From positions 21,548,730 through 21,612,729 of the forward strand of contig CM032121.1 of assembly GCA_018894105.1 (NCBI GenBank): a stretch of DNA of 64,000 nucleotides, read 5' to 3'. Below, piece after piece: positions 24,441 through 37,130 of this stretch. The notes under the pieces are model-generated. The model ran no database searches, was not told where the DNA came from, and saw only the letters and a program-made list of their open reading frames with translations. The stretch is from Jacaranda mimosifolia (lineage: Eukaryota > Streptophyta > Magnoliopsida > Lamiales > Bignoniaceae). The translations under genes and the position numbers were made by a program. The number at the start of each line of letters is the position of its first letter. The first letter of the stretch is position 1.

Positions 24441-26194
24441 ATGCTTGAGCTCCGATATTGGCAAGCAACCTTAGCACTTTGCGTACACACTTCAATTCGA
24501 CATTTAGCATGAACACTCATGATGTATTTTTATCTAATACTTATGATAATGATTTCATATCTTTCATTCTTGAATTTTTGAAGTACGAGTATCCAGCATT
24601 GATAAGCCATATGATTAATTTTGTACTTGCCTAAATGTAACATTAAAATGCTAGGCTAATAGTCATAAAGTAAAACATCAATACGAGAGAAAAATGCTCA
24701 TCAATTTTCTAAGAACAAATTTTGGTCACTACTACTATTCTAACTATATTTCTTCATCCCTGTGGAGTTGTTTCTACAAACTCCTCTCGTGTAACCTATG
24801 CTCTATTATCAGGCCTTTCTTAGAATTTTTGGTAGCAATGCTGATTAGGATGGCCAGATCCAACATTAACAAATCTCCTCTAAAGTATCACTTAATCTTA
24901 CCCAGAATGTCACAACAACTCTAACTAGTCTTCTCATGAATTGCCATCATCTTCGTATCTATAACCTCAAAGAACTTGCCAACTCTAAGCTATTTTCAAA
25001 AAATGTCCTCTCAGTAAAGGGACCCAAGAATTGTTCTTCACTCTTTATCCCTTTAGCGTATCTCACTTTCAAACACTTATGCTCCTTTAGCAATGTAGTT
25101 GTCTCTTCCTCTTTCTGACTCCGTTGTTTAACCACCTAAATTATTTCCTCTATACAAATATCTTACCATCGCCTTAGCTTCCACTTCTTAGCGAGACCTC
25201 TGCTTTACTAAGTTCCACCCCAAACTTTATGGGGAACTTTAATTTCACAGAAGAGATGACTCGACGTCCCTCTAACTCTAACTTCTTCGACAAAGACATA
25301 AAATTTGATGACACGATAAATGTAGAAGCCACTCTACATTTAGATAATACTTAAGCATATGAAGAGATACAATTGGGGGCTTACATAAACTACAGTTGCT
25401 AAGAGCCCTCTCAGAGATGTCTACTAAAAGATATCGAAGGCCTGTGAACAACTCTAAGTTATTTGCAGAGTCCAAGACCTTGCTAAAGACTTTAAGTAAT
25501 TACTAAAGTATGAGACCCCCATAAAAAATTCTAAATCATGTCTGATGGCATCACTAGTACCCAACCAAGCAAATGTTACCTCATTGCACCCATGGACACC
25601 ATCTCTGCATACCTAGCAAGCGTCATCCCATATTGAACTTATGAAAACCAACTCAAATTTTGTTTGGAGGCTGTAAATCATATCATATCCCACTTCCCTA
25701 AGTTATGCTCTTAGGAATAATTATCTTTAAAGTTGATATGCCCCCAAAAAGTTCTTACTGACCCTAACAAGTTAGATAAAAGCTTGTGAAGACTAGAGTG
25801 AAGTAAAAATAAAGATCAAGAGAAAAACATTACTTAGCTAAATAACCTGTTAAATCACCAAAGGGACGTGCTCCTCATAATCAAACCCTCAAAAAATTTG
25901 TTTGTGTCTTTAGATGAACAGAGGAAAACTAACACAATGCCTCCTAAGGAAACAATAAGTTAGGAAAACTTATTAAATCTCAACTTAGACAAAAGTTGAG
26001 TAAATGTAGGTGTATACATTTAACCTACCAGCAAGCATACCTCCAAAGGTCTCTCAAGTAGGAGACGCCCTAAAAAGAATTTTTAAGTCGTTTACAAAGC
26101 ATAAGTCCTTAAGGCATGCCTTCAACATCCTGCATGCCTTCGACATCCTATGAGATGTAAACTTTAGTTCCAAAAATTTTTTCTAAGTTCTCCT
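24441..26194. other. Unassigned repeat-like spacer
   Basis: About 1.75 kb without a supportable gene. Several CT-rich ORFs (24694-25118, 25278-25475) show no family motif. The texture, with 'GAGACCCC/GAGACGCC' and 'CATGCCTTCAACATCCT' repeated at about 26117 and 26137, resembles LTR or retroelement non-coding DNA, but I cannot place boundaries. Confidence 0.4.
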
Positions 26195-29100
26195 ACTACA
26201 AAAGATATTATTTCTCCAATGGAAAATTTTGATTTATTTTGTCTATTCGTCAAAAATTTCTAAAGGAATTGCAATGAATTATTGACAAAAATTATGTCCA
26301 TCAAAGATCCAACTAAAAATCATTAATTGTGTGAACTTTTTTTATGAGTTGTCTATCGAAAAAGTCAAAAAATATTTTCTGACTGAATTTTGGATAGATA
26401 TGATGTCGAAAATTAGTAATTTTTTAACATGTTAAAATTAGATTAATTAATTTTTGATGGAATTCTGAATGATAATTCAATCGGAAAGTAAAATAATTGA
26501 ACCCAAATGTGGGCTCTTCTTTTTTCTTCTTCCTTTTCCTTTCTCTCCTTCTCTTTGTCCTCTGTCCTACTCTACCTCTCTCCCACCACCACTCATCGCC
26601 GCATGTTTCATTGCCATTAGTGAACATGCACCCACCATAGGGCAACACCACACACCCTTCCTTAGTTCACCACCCCATCGAGGTTTTATAATTTTGAATT
26701 TCTTATTTATGATTTCTCTTTTTATTTTTATTTATAATTATAATTATTGAACATGATTGAGATATTATAGTTTAATTTAGGATTTAAGGGTTTGTTGTTT
26801 TAATTTTGTAGAAACTGAATATTTTAGGATTTGGATAAGTTTCTTGTAATTTTAATTCTTGAATTTTATGTGTTATGTGTTATGTGTATGCATTGATAAT
26901 TATTGAAATTTTGATATTTTAGAGTTTTATCTGTGTAACATAAAGTTTATTAAATTTTTACTATATGTTTAATTTGTTTAATTTAGTGTTTGTTCAATTT
27001 GAGCACTTTAGGGTTCAATTATTAAATTTAATGGACAATATATGATTTAATTAACTAGCTTACATTAATTTTAAATGTTATTAGCTATTGAATCTTAGTT
27101 AAATTATGTGAGAATTACTAGTGAATCTAGAAAGTATAGATTATATATATGTATATAAATATAATTGTTCATTGATTAATGGTTTATAGTTTAAGGTTAT
27201 TAAATGATTACTTATTTATCAAAATTTAATTGACCTTTTATATTAATTTGGAATATTTTCAGTTATTAAATCTTGGCTAAATCATGTGCGTTAGTTATTA
27301 GTGAATTTGGAAAGTAGGATGTAATATATATATATATATATATATATATTTTACTTGGAAATATTTCATCGAATTAATTTGTAACTATTATGTTAAATTG
27401 TAATATATGTACTTTCGTTGTTGATATCCAACACTTTTGTTCGTTAATTCATTTGTTTGTTCATATTCTTCATATTTTCATATAAGCATGCTTTTCTTTT
27501 ACGTGAGTTGTGCAGCTACTTCAAGTTTGGAATTTTCTTTTGTGACATCTCGAAATCCTTCCAATAGTTAAGATCCTTTAAGAAAGAAAGTGTCATAACA
27601 ATTAAATCATAACTTTGAAGTAGAGAGAATAAGTAAATTTAATGCACAAAACAATCTAAATTCCAGTTCAAGGTGCATCTCTCACTAATAGAGCAATAAC
27701 AACCTATATTTCCTAGACAATTCATATGCATAAACAAAAGCAAATTTTCAGCCTCATGATGGATACACAACCAATAAAACATAAGCATTCTTGCATCCAA
27801 TGTGCAACTCTCACCATTCTTATGCATTTTTATAGCTAACCACTTACACACAAATGTAAGCTCTCAAAATATGATTTTTACTTATGCACAATACAATTTT
27901 CTTTTCATGTTACAAACAATACAGCAATTTTGTTAACGAATATTTGATACATATATAAATATACTATTCAAACATCACCAACTAGAATGCACAAACTATT
28001 TAATGCATTTATTTTAAGATGTCATTCTCTATGGTATTACCTTTTTTTGCAAATTTATTAATTTAAAATAGCATTAATAAATTGGAGGGTTTGGAGGGCC
28101 CAAAAGAAATAAGAGAATGAAATCTAAGGAATTTTCAGATATAATACTCTATCCAACAATACCTATACACCTTTCAACTAGCATGTGTCAAGGAAAAATT
28201 ATATGAAAAAATATAAATAAAAATAGGCCAACTCGAATGTATCCTAGAGAAATATAGGAAGAGAACAAACAGACAACACTCCAACTTTTAAAAACTATAT
28301 AAAGTATTCAAATACACTTAAAATTGTCATAGATAAGATCCAAATTTGGAATCTGAGAACATTGAAGATATGTGCTTACCTGTCAATTAATATGTAACTA
28401 AAGTTGTGGAAGCAAATGTAGGTTGAGAAAAATAACAAACAATTAAAAAGGATATCTATGCAGATGTGAATCCAACTCGAACCCTGCACGAAACAAATTA
28501 TTGTTAGTGCTCTCTCTAGACTATTTAAAGGTAAAGAAAATTTTGGGTAAGAAATATTATAACAAAGCTGTAGCAAAAGATAGCATTTTCTTGAACAAAA
28601 AAAATTCTAAGATCAGCTAAGAAACATGATGAGGATGGTTAAGGAAGAACTTATTTTAGACGGATGAAAGAATAGGATCCATGGAGCCGACCCTAGATGA
28701 GTCTGGCATAAAGGTTTTATTTACTAGAGGTGTTACTTGAGGTCACTATGTAGGTCTCACTTTTTAAAATTCAAGCATACAACACTTCTTGTCTCAATTA
28801 AACCATGACTTAATTTTAACTAATCAATCAACCTAGCACTTTAAACGTCTTTATTAACTGTTGTAAACCATTACTTAAATTTCCACCAGGCAACATAGTT
28901 AGCATGTAAACTACTTGTTTTTAGAAGAGTGAACAAGTAAAAACTTTATGATTACAACATGATATAAGACATGCATCTACTTGATACTTTGTAAACTAGT
29001 AGGTTAATTGAGGGTGCCCCACAATTATCTGTGTAAATCACATGGTTATATAGATTTTATGATCTACTTAAATAAGGCAAGAACTTAAATGAAACTTTTC

Positions 29101-30318
29101 CTAGTTGAAGAAAGAGGTAAAATGTTAGAAGGGAATTAAATGAGGTGGCTTTAATGAATCCTATCCTATAAGAGTGCCAAATTTTGACAAGGCTTTTGAT
29201 TACATTAGATTAGTATATATTGTTTCTAATTTGCTACTTATCTAGAAGAAGTTTTACCATCCAACTTTCTTAAATTCAAGAATTTCAAATGCAACAGAAG
29301 TAAAGATACCCATTAATTATATAAACTTTTACCACCTACATAGAAAGAGTCTAAAAAGTTATTGAAAAAATAAGTTAGAGAGTAAAGCATATTACAATTA
29401 AGATGAGAAAACCATATATATTCGCCATTAAATGTATATAATGTGATTTTGTTTGAAGTAAGCGGTCAACCAACACCTGCCTTGGAGTTGTTTCTATAGG
29501 AAAGAAAATAAAAAGATTACCAAGTAATATACATGCATGAAAGCTTTCGAAACGGACAATTCTTACCATATTGTTACCATTTCACCACTTCATACTTGTG
29601 GTTTCATAAAAAATCCATAACTAATCTCTCTGAAAATCAAATTCAAAACAAATCCATTTTATTTTATTCAGAACAACTAAAAAAGACATCACACGTATAT
29701 TCAAAAATAAGACAAACATCCAACAGAAGTTTTTACCTAATAGATTTTCCACACTCGAACCCCAATGGAGAAGAGAGGTTAAGAAGGTAACCACAAAAAT
29801 GAGGTTTCTCATCAAGGAAGGGAGGTTTTCCAATAGTGAAGAAGAGGATTTCCAATAATTTATTTAGTGTGAATGCTAAATAAGAAAGAGCTGAAGAGAG
29901 GAAAAAGAAAGACAGTTTTGAAAAGTAAAAGTACTTGAGTGATATGTGAATACAAGATGATATCCCATATATATACACACACATGTTGATAGAAATGATT
30001 TGTAAATTAATTGAGATTACGTACCTGCGTAGACTGAGTTATGCTGGAAATTTACTGTCTTGTATTTCGTCATGCTATAGAAATCTATTGTAACTAACAT
30101 TATTTGTCACTAATACAAAACTTTTTGTGACGATACATTTCGTCGCCATAAGGTCATCATTCATAACGAACCATAAATTTTGTTACTAAGATTTTTTGCG
30201 ATAGGCTTTAGGGCCCGATACTTCAGTAACGAAAAATTCATTACCAATAAAAGTGTAACAAATTTTAACATTATGGTAACGAAATTATTCTTTAATAAAA
30301 GTGTAATTTGTTGTAGTG
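26195..30318. mobile_element. CACTA-derived region, boundaries tentative
   Basis: The left edge has TACTACAAAAGA followed by several copies of a 'CCGTCGGAAAATT'-like subterminal motif (26212-26480), and the right edge ends TTGTTGTAGTG at 30318, the reverse complement of CACTACAACAA. This is the pattern of a CACTA (En/Spm) transposon. Between lie a CT-rich segment near 26510-26650, AT-rich intron-like DNA and short ORFs, none resembling a TNP1/TNP2 transposase. Whether both edges belong to one element is not shown. An alternative short element is 30108-30318. Confidence 0.35.
30108..30318. mobile_element. Short CACTA-like end or mini-element
   Basis: A 211-bp stretch bounded by CACTAATACAAAACTTT on the left and, on the minus strand, CACTACAACAAATTACACTTT on the right. 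Inside are alternating 'GTAACGAA/TTCGTCACC' motifs. The flanking 3-mers (TGT and AAT) do not match, so it could be one end of a larger element rather than an independent insertion. Confidence 0.45.
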
Positions 30319-30399
30319 AATAAATTATTATTTACATATACATTACATAAATTTTATGCTCTCATATCGCAAAATACGTAAAATATTAGAACTTTTTAT

Positions 30400-30640
30400 T
30401 TGTAAAGGATTATTGATCAAAAAGTAATTGGTCATTACTTAGTTACCTAATTAGTAACTGGATATGTGACTAAGATAGAAATCAATCACTAATTAGTGAT
30501 CAAATTAGTAGCTAGATAAAGGTGGTCATTGATGTGGTCAGTAAGTGGTCATTAATTCTTTTTCAAAATTATATTCAAATCAGCCATTTATCGGCCATTA
30601 AGCGATCAATGATTAGTGACCCCAGTCTAGTAATTGAAAC
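30400..30640. repeat. CACTA-type subterminal repeat cluster
   Basis: Dense copies, in both orientations, of motifs like 'TTAGTGACC', 'GGTCATTA' and 'TAATTAGTAACTGG'. Such clusters bind the transposase near the ends of CACTA elements. No terminal repeat is visible beside it, so it is a remnant. Confidence 0.4.
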
Positions 30641-30779
30641 CCAAATTTTTGTGATGGCAATGGAATTAAAATTTCAGTTTAGAGTGTATTTTAGGTCATC
30701 GGATATTAAAAGTTTTTTCAAAATATTTTAGAAACATAATAGAAAGATACAAAATGAATAAATATATGTGCAAAATAAA

Positions 30780-32083
30780 CATTACAAGAAATAAGAAAAT
30801 TAATGATAAAATAGTAAGTGATAATGCAAAAACTTATCCCTAAGTATATATTAAGTAACAAAAAATTTTGTTTTGTCCCCCCAATGCATGGCTTTGACAA
30901 ATTTAATAGTGACAAGAATAATAAAAATAATGCTTGAGTTGTCACCATTAACAATTAGTGACACACATATAGTGACAACCTAGCTAGTGACAACGGAAAT
31001 CTTCACAATTATACTCACAACGTTTTTTATGGTTATATTGCCACTATAAGTGTACAACCAATTGTCGATGGTGACTACTTAAAATATTAATTTGTGCCAA
31101 CATTAAATCAAGTGTAAAAAATAAAAATTATTGTCACTTAAAGTCTGATCATTAGTACCAAAATAAAAGTATTGTCTTTAAGGTATATCATTAGTGAAAA
31201 TTTTTATAAATATCATCAGTTATTTTTTTCATTAATGACAAAAATATTTTTGTAATGTAATTAATCATTCAAATTGAAATATACCCGGTACAAAAAAGTT
31301 GTAATATTAGTAACAAAATAATAAGAGATAATGTAAAAATTGTCATTAATAACATGTATTTAATGACAATAAAATATTTATTTTGTCAATAATGATAACT
31401 TTTAAATAACAATAGTAGTTATTTTGTCGCAATATAGTTTAATAGTGACAAAAATTAATAATTTTTTTACATTGTCACTATCAAGACAAATTAAGTTTAT
31501 GAGAAGATTTATGACTATAAAAATTATCACTATAATTTGTGAGAGTATTTTCATAACCATAATAAGTGTGTCACTAATTATCAATAATGACAATATAAAC
31601 ACTAATCTTGTCGCTACTAAGTTTGCAAAATTCATTAGGATGATAAAGTAAGATCTTTTGTCACTTAATATATAATAAAAATTTTGGCACATTCGATACA
31701 TGTGCTAAAACTTTTATAGCATATAGAAAATAGAATGAATATTTACTTTAAGTATAATATTAGTTTTTTAAGGAACATTTGATATTTAGTTAGTATTTTA
31801 ATATAATGACACAAAAATTATGATAAGATGATAATTAAAGTATAGATGTGTAGGTTATAAATGGTAGTTACTGTATAAATTGTAGTTATGAGAATTAAAA
31901 AAAAGAAGTGAGGGTATTTTAAGTACATCACACGAAAACATATCAAAAAAAAGGTTGGTACTTTATTAATAATATAGATAATTAATGAGAATTTTTGCAT
32001 TATCACTTATTATTTTATCACTATTAATTTTTGCATTATCACTTATTATTTTATCACTATTAATTTTTCATTTTCTTATAGTG
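30780..32083. mobile_element. Non-autonomous CACTA element, 1.3 kb
   Basis: The right end, read on the minus strand, begins CACTATAAGAAAATG at 32083, followed by TTAATAGTGATAAAATAATA. The left end begins CATTACAAGAAATAAG at 30780, followed by TTAATGATAAAATAGTAAG, so the two ends are inverted repeats for about 55 bases and one end has CACTA mutated to CATTA. Inside are many AGTGACAA/TTGTCACT subterminal motifs and no transposase. Flanking 3-mers (AAA left, ATC right) do not match, so a target duplication is not preserved. Long AT-rich ORFs here are not genes. Confidence 0.7.
31991..32062. repeat. Exact 36-bp tandem duplication
   Basis: Two identical 36-bp units (31991-32026 and 32027-32062), each containing TTGCATTATCACTTATTATT, just inside the right end of the CACTA element. 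The left end carries a single diverged copy in inverse orientation, so the duplication arose at the right end. Confidence 0.85.
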
Positions 32084-32229
32084 ATCTACCATAACTTTAT
32101 ATTTATTCTTAGTGCATGTTAATAATTTGTTGAATATTATAATTGTAACTAAAGTAGGATCTTCATTGCAACTAGATAATAATATAACAACTAAAGTTAT
32201 CTATATAGTAAGTCTTATTTATGTCGATA

Positions 32230-32958
32230 CATAGCACCAGTGTTTTGAACACCAGACCGGACCGGTGGCCAATCTGGTCCGGTTGATGCCTGAAAATCGG
32301 TGCCAGTCAAAACCGGTGAAAACCGGTCAAAAATCAATTGAACCGGTTTTTGACCGGTTCACTACTTTTTTTTTTTTTTTTGAAAATTTAAAAATTACTT
32401 TTTTAAAAAAAAAGAAAAAGTAAAAAAGAAAAGAGAAATTATGAATTGAAGATGATAATTAAAGATTTTGGACATGTAATTTTTTGAAATATGAATTTAT
32501 TTTCTTGATATTTAATGAAGTGGTAGTTATATGTGAATGTTTATGTTTAATTTGTTTTTTTTTTTTGTTTAATATCTCTTAATTTATGTTGAATATTTAG
32601 CTTAGAAGAATTTATTTGTACTTGGAGTTGAAGCATGAAACGAATGATTACTTATATTAATGTGAAACATTATTTTTTATTTATTTATAGTTGACTAATT
32701 GTGAAATAGTATTATTTTCTAAAAAAATACTTAAAAATAAGTAAGTTAAAATTTTTTCAAATAATATTCTTTCTATATCAATTGAAAATTTTATTTTTTG
32801 TTAATATTAAAATATTATATATTTTTATAAAATTAAATATAATTATTACGTCATTATGACGTCATACCGGTTGGACCACCGGTCCAATCGGTTGAACCAG
32901 TAACTAGTAAGGTCACCGGTTTTTTGTCCGGTCCGATTTTGAAAACATTGCATAGCAC
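32230..32958. mobile_element. hAT-type non-autonomous element with 8-bp TSD
   Basis: The element spans 32238-32950 (713 bp) and is flanked by identical 8-bp copies of CATAGCAC (32230-32237 and 32951-32958). Its ends are imperfect terminal inverted repeats: CAGTGTTTTGAACACCAGAC on the left and, on the minus strand, CAATGTTTTCAAAATCGGAC on the right. Both ends carry many ACCGGT-type palindromes. The middle is AT-rich without an ORF. Eight-base duplications and CA(G/A)TG ends fit the hAT superfamily. It would need transposase from elsewhere. Confidence 0.9.
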
Positions 32959-33923
32959 TAGTAGATAGTATTTTGCATTGTCTATTATCGTTATTAAATG
33001 AAATGTTTAAAATAGTATTTAATAAGAAGAATTCACATGTATTTCACTAGAATTAGAATATGAGAAATTTTCGTTAGAATATTACGAAAAATAAATATAT
33101 ATATATATATATATATATATGAAAATTAGGATCAAGTTGAGGCCACACCACGAAATTTACTGAAACATGACTAAAGTCGAATGCATTACTGATTTACTGA
33201 AATATATGAAAGATCACCAAGAGGTCCATTAATAGCAAACATGCAGGTGGCCTGATATCTTTGGTATCTGAAGGAGAAGCCAATGACAACGAGAGCTGCG
33301 CAGTAGTTAATGTGTTTATTAGCTTGCTGATCTTAGGCCAACTTCGACTTTTCATAATATTCAAAAGTCCTTGATCAATAGCTTCAAATATAACTGGCGA
33401 AATGTTATCCATGCAATTGGGCAGTGTTCAACTGAATATATGTTATTGAATGTGTGCTACCTAGCTAGCTCTCATTGAGCCTGGTCTATCTCGGCTTAAC
33501 TCGGTCAAGCAACCCGACACCACTATGTATACCTGCAGTACCCAAAAGCATATCACAAAAAGAAGGACGCGCATGGTAAAAGGACGCAATTATACCAGCA
33601 TACCACAACGTACCCGATAATTCTTTTAAGTGGAGGAAATATTACTACTATATCTAGTGTAGAGAGATTAAAATTAAATGAAAAGAATTTATTATGAAAT
33701 GAAGAACTAATTCCGAGGAATATTTAATCAAAAACAAAATAAAACTGAAAGTGAAAGAATAATAACGTATTTCATGCAATATATATATATATTTATATAT
33801 ATAAGCTACAGATCAATTGTTGTTTTATTTGTTAATTAAAACTCCATCTTGAGTTTCACTAAATACTTCTTTTATGTAGCTAGTGTTTCATTCTAACAAA
33901 TGCAAGAAAGAAGGATAAAAATT
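32959..33923. other. Intergenic spacer 3' of the VQ gene
   Basis: About 950 bases, with TA microsatellites near 33095-33120 and 33780-33805. The minus-strand ORF at 33194-33412 has a protein-like composition but no family I recognise. The part near 33800-33923 is probably the VQ gene's 3' UTR; no clear polyadenylation signal can be singled out in such AT-rich DNA. Confidence 0.4.
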
Positions 33924-34496
33924 CTAAAGAACTGCACTTGGCTCCAAAGAAGAAAGGGTTCCTGGACTCAGAAGAATGGATGAACACCACGCAAGCGATG
34001 AAGGTGACAAGCTAAACCCACGTGGACTAAGTGCCCCAACAGTAGCGTCAAATGATTTCCCGGGCTTTTCTTCTCCTTCTCGAGCCACAAGACCAGCAGT
34101 CGATTTCCCCGACACTAATGGCATCTTGACCGAAGGATGAACGAATACTGGCATCGGTCGATGCAGCAGAGAGAGGCTGAGCGGGGGAGGTGCCACCTCC
34201 TGCAGCCGCGTGGGGTGGAACTCTGGAGCCCCCGTGAGTTTCTGAACAACATCCCTGAAATCAACGGGATCCACCTTGTATATCTTTGGTGGATTTGGTG
34301 GCATAGGTGCAATAGGTTTCTTCATAATTATATTCTTGGCCGGAAGCTTGCGAATGGAATGGAGAGCAGAACGGTAAGCCGGCAGTGGTTTCCCACTCCT
34401 TTCTTCTTGCTGATATTGAGAAGGAAAATGAGTCGAAGAATTATAGGAAGAAGATGAAGAAGAAGCGGAATTACTAGTGTGTGAATATGAGTCCAT
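33924..34496 (-). CDS. VQ-motif protein, VQ29-like
   Basis: An intronless gene for a 190-residue nuclear-type regulator of the plant VQ family, whose members bind WRKY transcription factors through the VQ motif. The core FRDVVQKLTG lies at residues 80-89 (consensus FxxxVQxLTG). It is preceded by a serine-rich N-terminus (10-21), a basic stretch (49-60, RKLPAKNIIMKK) and a Pro-rich lead-in (PMPPNPPKIYKVDP). The C-terminal block LSPRGFSLSPSSLAWCSS with LLSPGTLS is shared with VQ29-type proteins, which affect light-dependent seedling growth in Arabidopsis. The start at 34496 is the first Met and has a TATA box about 130 bases upstream. The frame is intact. Family membership is firm; orthology to VQ29 is inferred from the C-terminal block. 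Confidence 0.93.
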   Translation of the reverse strand: MDSYSHTSNSASSSSSSYNSSTHFPSQYQQEERSGKPLPAYRSALHSIRKLPAKNIIMKKPIAPMPPNPPKIYKVDPVDFRDVVQKLTGAPEFHPTRLQEVAPPPLSLSLLHRPMPVFVHPSVKMPLVSGKSTAGLVAREGEEKPGKSFDATVGALSPRGFSLSPSSLAWCSSILLSPGTLSSLEPSAVL

Positions 34497-34626
34497 GGTT
34501 AGTTACGTTGTTACGAGTTATAATGTGAACTTTTAGTGGTTAACTATGTATGGTTCTATGAATTAATATAAAACCACAACTTGGATTAAAAGAAAGTGAT
34601 AAAAAGATGGTTGGCTTTTGGTGGTG

Positions 34627-34634
34627 TATATATA
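34627..34634 (-). promoter_or_regulatory. TATA box of the VQ gene
   Basis: TATATATA in the context CCCTATATATACACC on the minus strand, about 131 bases upstream of the VQ start codon and in a normal distance range for a plant 5' UTR of about 100 bases. Confidence 0.6.
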
Positions 34635-36677
34635 GGGCATTGTGAACAATTTGCAAGAATTTTATTCAACGTTACAGGGAAGCGGAAAGAGACAGACATT
34701 GAAAGGGGTAGAGAGTGCAAATATTTTTAGTTTGTCGTGACCGTCGGCGGAGCCGAGGAAGGTGACGCTACGTTGTGGTGCGCAAGTTTGACCAGATTAA
34801 ACAATTGCCTCCACTATTGTCTAGCTTGTTGATGCTCGGATCCTGGTCTTGTTGAAAACCAGCTTTTCCGTTCTTGCCTTCAGTCCCATAAATATTTATA
34901 GGGTTTGTTGGTTTATGGATTGGAACATTTTTTGGCAAAATAATTTTTGGAAAGTGGAGTTGGGGAATGTGAATTAATAATTTTTTTGTTGGATTAGTAG
35001 GGTGAAATTGATATTTCAGAATTATTTATGTATATGTATATATAGATTGGATAGGGAGACAAAAAATCAGAGGGTTAGATATTAAAGAATTGATAGAAAA
35101 TAAATTGTGATGGTATTTTGGTCCTTTTTAGTGTATTTTGGATAGTAAAATTAAAGAATATTGTGAATTATTTATTTTTATTTTGAGAGTTATAAAAATA
35201 TTTTGATAATTTACAAACAAACAAGCTCATACATCCCGAAAAAAATCAGGGTTCAAGTGGTGGATATTTCATCAGATAACCAGCCGCCACGGCTTTATTT
35301 CCTTGGTTTTATTTTTTACTTTTTCAGTGGATATTCAGTCCGTACCTTCTAATAACTATGCATAATACTACTTTGATGATCTGGGAAACCACAATGTTGT
35401 TGATAGATGGAACAAATGAATTAAATTGACTCGAATAATTTAGTTATATAAATTTAAAAATTTAAGACTATACCTTGATGGCTATATACTTTTTTGTCTT
35501 ATTTTTCTTGATATGTTACAGCTAAATTTTAAAAATGATCAAATAATGAGAAATGCATTTTATGACTTGTTTTTCTAGTTCGCACAACTCTCTTACTAGT
35601 TGAATCTTGAAGAAATTTTGAGTGTTTTAACACAATATTTATTTAGCTAATTTATACAAAAATGAGATTCTTTTCGAGATAGAGATAGAACTATTCTTTT
35701 CTAACAATATTCAACGTATCAGTTTTAAAATTATTAAGTCTGGATGGCATTTTGTGACTGGCATTTGTTTGTTGATGGGTATTTTATTAGGTGGCGGCGC
35801 TACGACTCCTTTGACATGGGTGGTTGGCTCAAGTTGTTGTCCTTGTCCCAGTGCGTGTGGGTGTGGCAGGCAAAATTGTTCGCATTGTACTTGCTCCATT
35901 TTGTTAAGATTTTGAAGTTGCTTGAAAATTAATGTTATAGAAATTAAACGCCAATCAAACCCTCCCAAGAGCTCTAAAAAGTAGGAGGGAAAGGACTTGG
36001 AAAGCAGCAGGAGAGGGCGTGCTAAGGCTTGGAGAAAAACAAAAAGAAAAGAAAATTTCTAAATTTTACAATTTTTTGATGAAAATATGGACAAAAAATG
36101 TACTATGTAGCTAACAATTTGATATGTCTATATATATATATGTATATATATGTATACATGTATGTATATATTATACAACAAATATTATAAAGCGACAATT
36201 TAGTTACCTTCATTTTTTAAATTTATCAACGTTATACTCCATAATCCTCGTTTCGTATGGGTGTTAGATGATTCTAATAGAATGCAATACTTGAACTAGC
36301 CGTTATACGCACGTGGCACCATCATTTATGTCATTAAGGTTGGGTATGGTAGGATCATAATCAACACTATTGCATAAATACTCCTAATAATGAAATTGAC
36401 CAAAAGTATACATTCTTTGATTATAAATTATTTAAAAACATCTCTTCTTAACGAGCCAAAGCTGCTTCTTGCTTAAATTTGGAAAGGATTTCACTAGAAA
36501 GCCTAATAATCTTAACCTTATTTTTTATTTTTTATTAAGAACTCGACATCTTATCAAATAGATTAATATCCTATTGACTCCTAGCAGACACTATTAAATT
36601 AATTTTGAAAAGATTTATTGGACGATATGAAATCAATATATATATATATATATATATATTCATAAATGTGCTTTTGA
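34635..36677. other. Intergenic spacer upstream of the VQ gene
   Basis: Two kilobases of AT-rich DNA with TA/TG runs near 36128-36170 and 36642-36660. ORFs at 35711-35968 overlap on both strands and show no motif. The proximal 500 bases should contain the VQ promoter. No transposon end or target duplication is visible. Confidence 0.5.
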
Positions 36678-36889
36678 GTGCTTTTATGCGCGCTAATGAA
36701 GAACATGAAGTTGCTTGTGCAATTTGCTGACACAATGAATAGGTTGTCGCCCTGCTATGTAACGTGGGAGTTTGTTTCTGTTGTAATTTGGATCGAGTAT
36801 TAGCTCATGGCCCAAACTAATTAGATTGGAATTTGATCTGTAGTCCAAATAAACATCCATATTTGACGGGATATTTGGATAGGCACCTT

Positions 36890-37075
36890 TGGATACGCAT
36901 CCGTTGTGGATAAGTATCATCAGCTGACCTTTGGATAAGCATAAGTTTTAGACAATTGGATAAGTATCCACTATGCATAAGCATCCACTATAGATAAGCA
37001 TCATCGACTGACCATTGGATAAGCATCAGTAACTGACATTTGGATAAGCATCATCAGCTGCCTTATGGATAGAGC
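36890..37075 (+). repeat. GGATAAGCATC array in copia LTR
   Basis: Nine or so irregularly spaced copies of GGATAAGCATC (variants GGATACGCATC, GGATAAGTATC, GCATAAGCATC) with intervening ATCAGCTGAC. The same array occurs in the 3' LTR at about 43480-43665. Its position upstream of the TATA box suits an enhancer-like U3 repeat. Confidence 0.75.
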
Positions 37076-37130
37076 CAAAGGCTTCTTCCTCATTAAGAAA
37101 GAAAGTGGCTTCCTTGTGAAGCCTTACCCT

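Noticed and set aside
24205..24512. Pro/Gly/Arg-rich ORFs on both strands
   Set aside because: Products of the GC-rich palindromic repeat, read in several frames.
31402..31701. 99-codon ORF and an antisense ORF in AT-rich DNA
   Set aside because: Inside the CACTA element; translations are low-complexity Ile/Leu strings from AT-rich repeats.
33194..33412. 72-codon minus-strand ORF with protein-like composition downstream of the VQ gene
   Set aside because: No recognisable family, no splice or promoter support; could be a gene fragment but cannot be supported.
36693..36920. 75-codon minus-strand ORF repeated at 43296-43511
   Set aside because: It is repeated only because both LTRs contain the sequence; not a gene.
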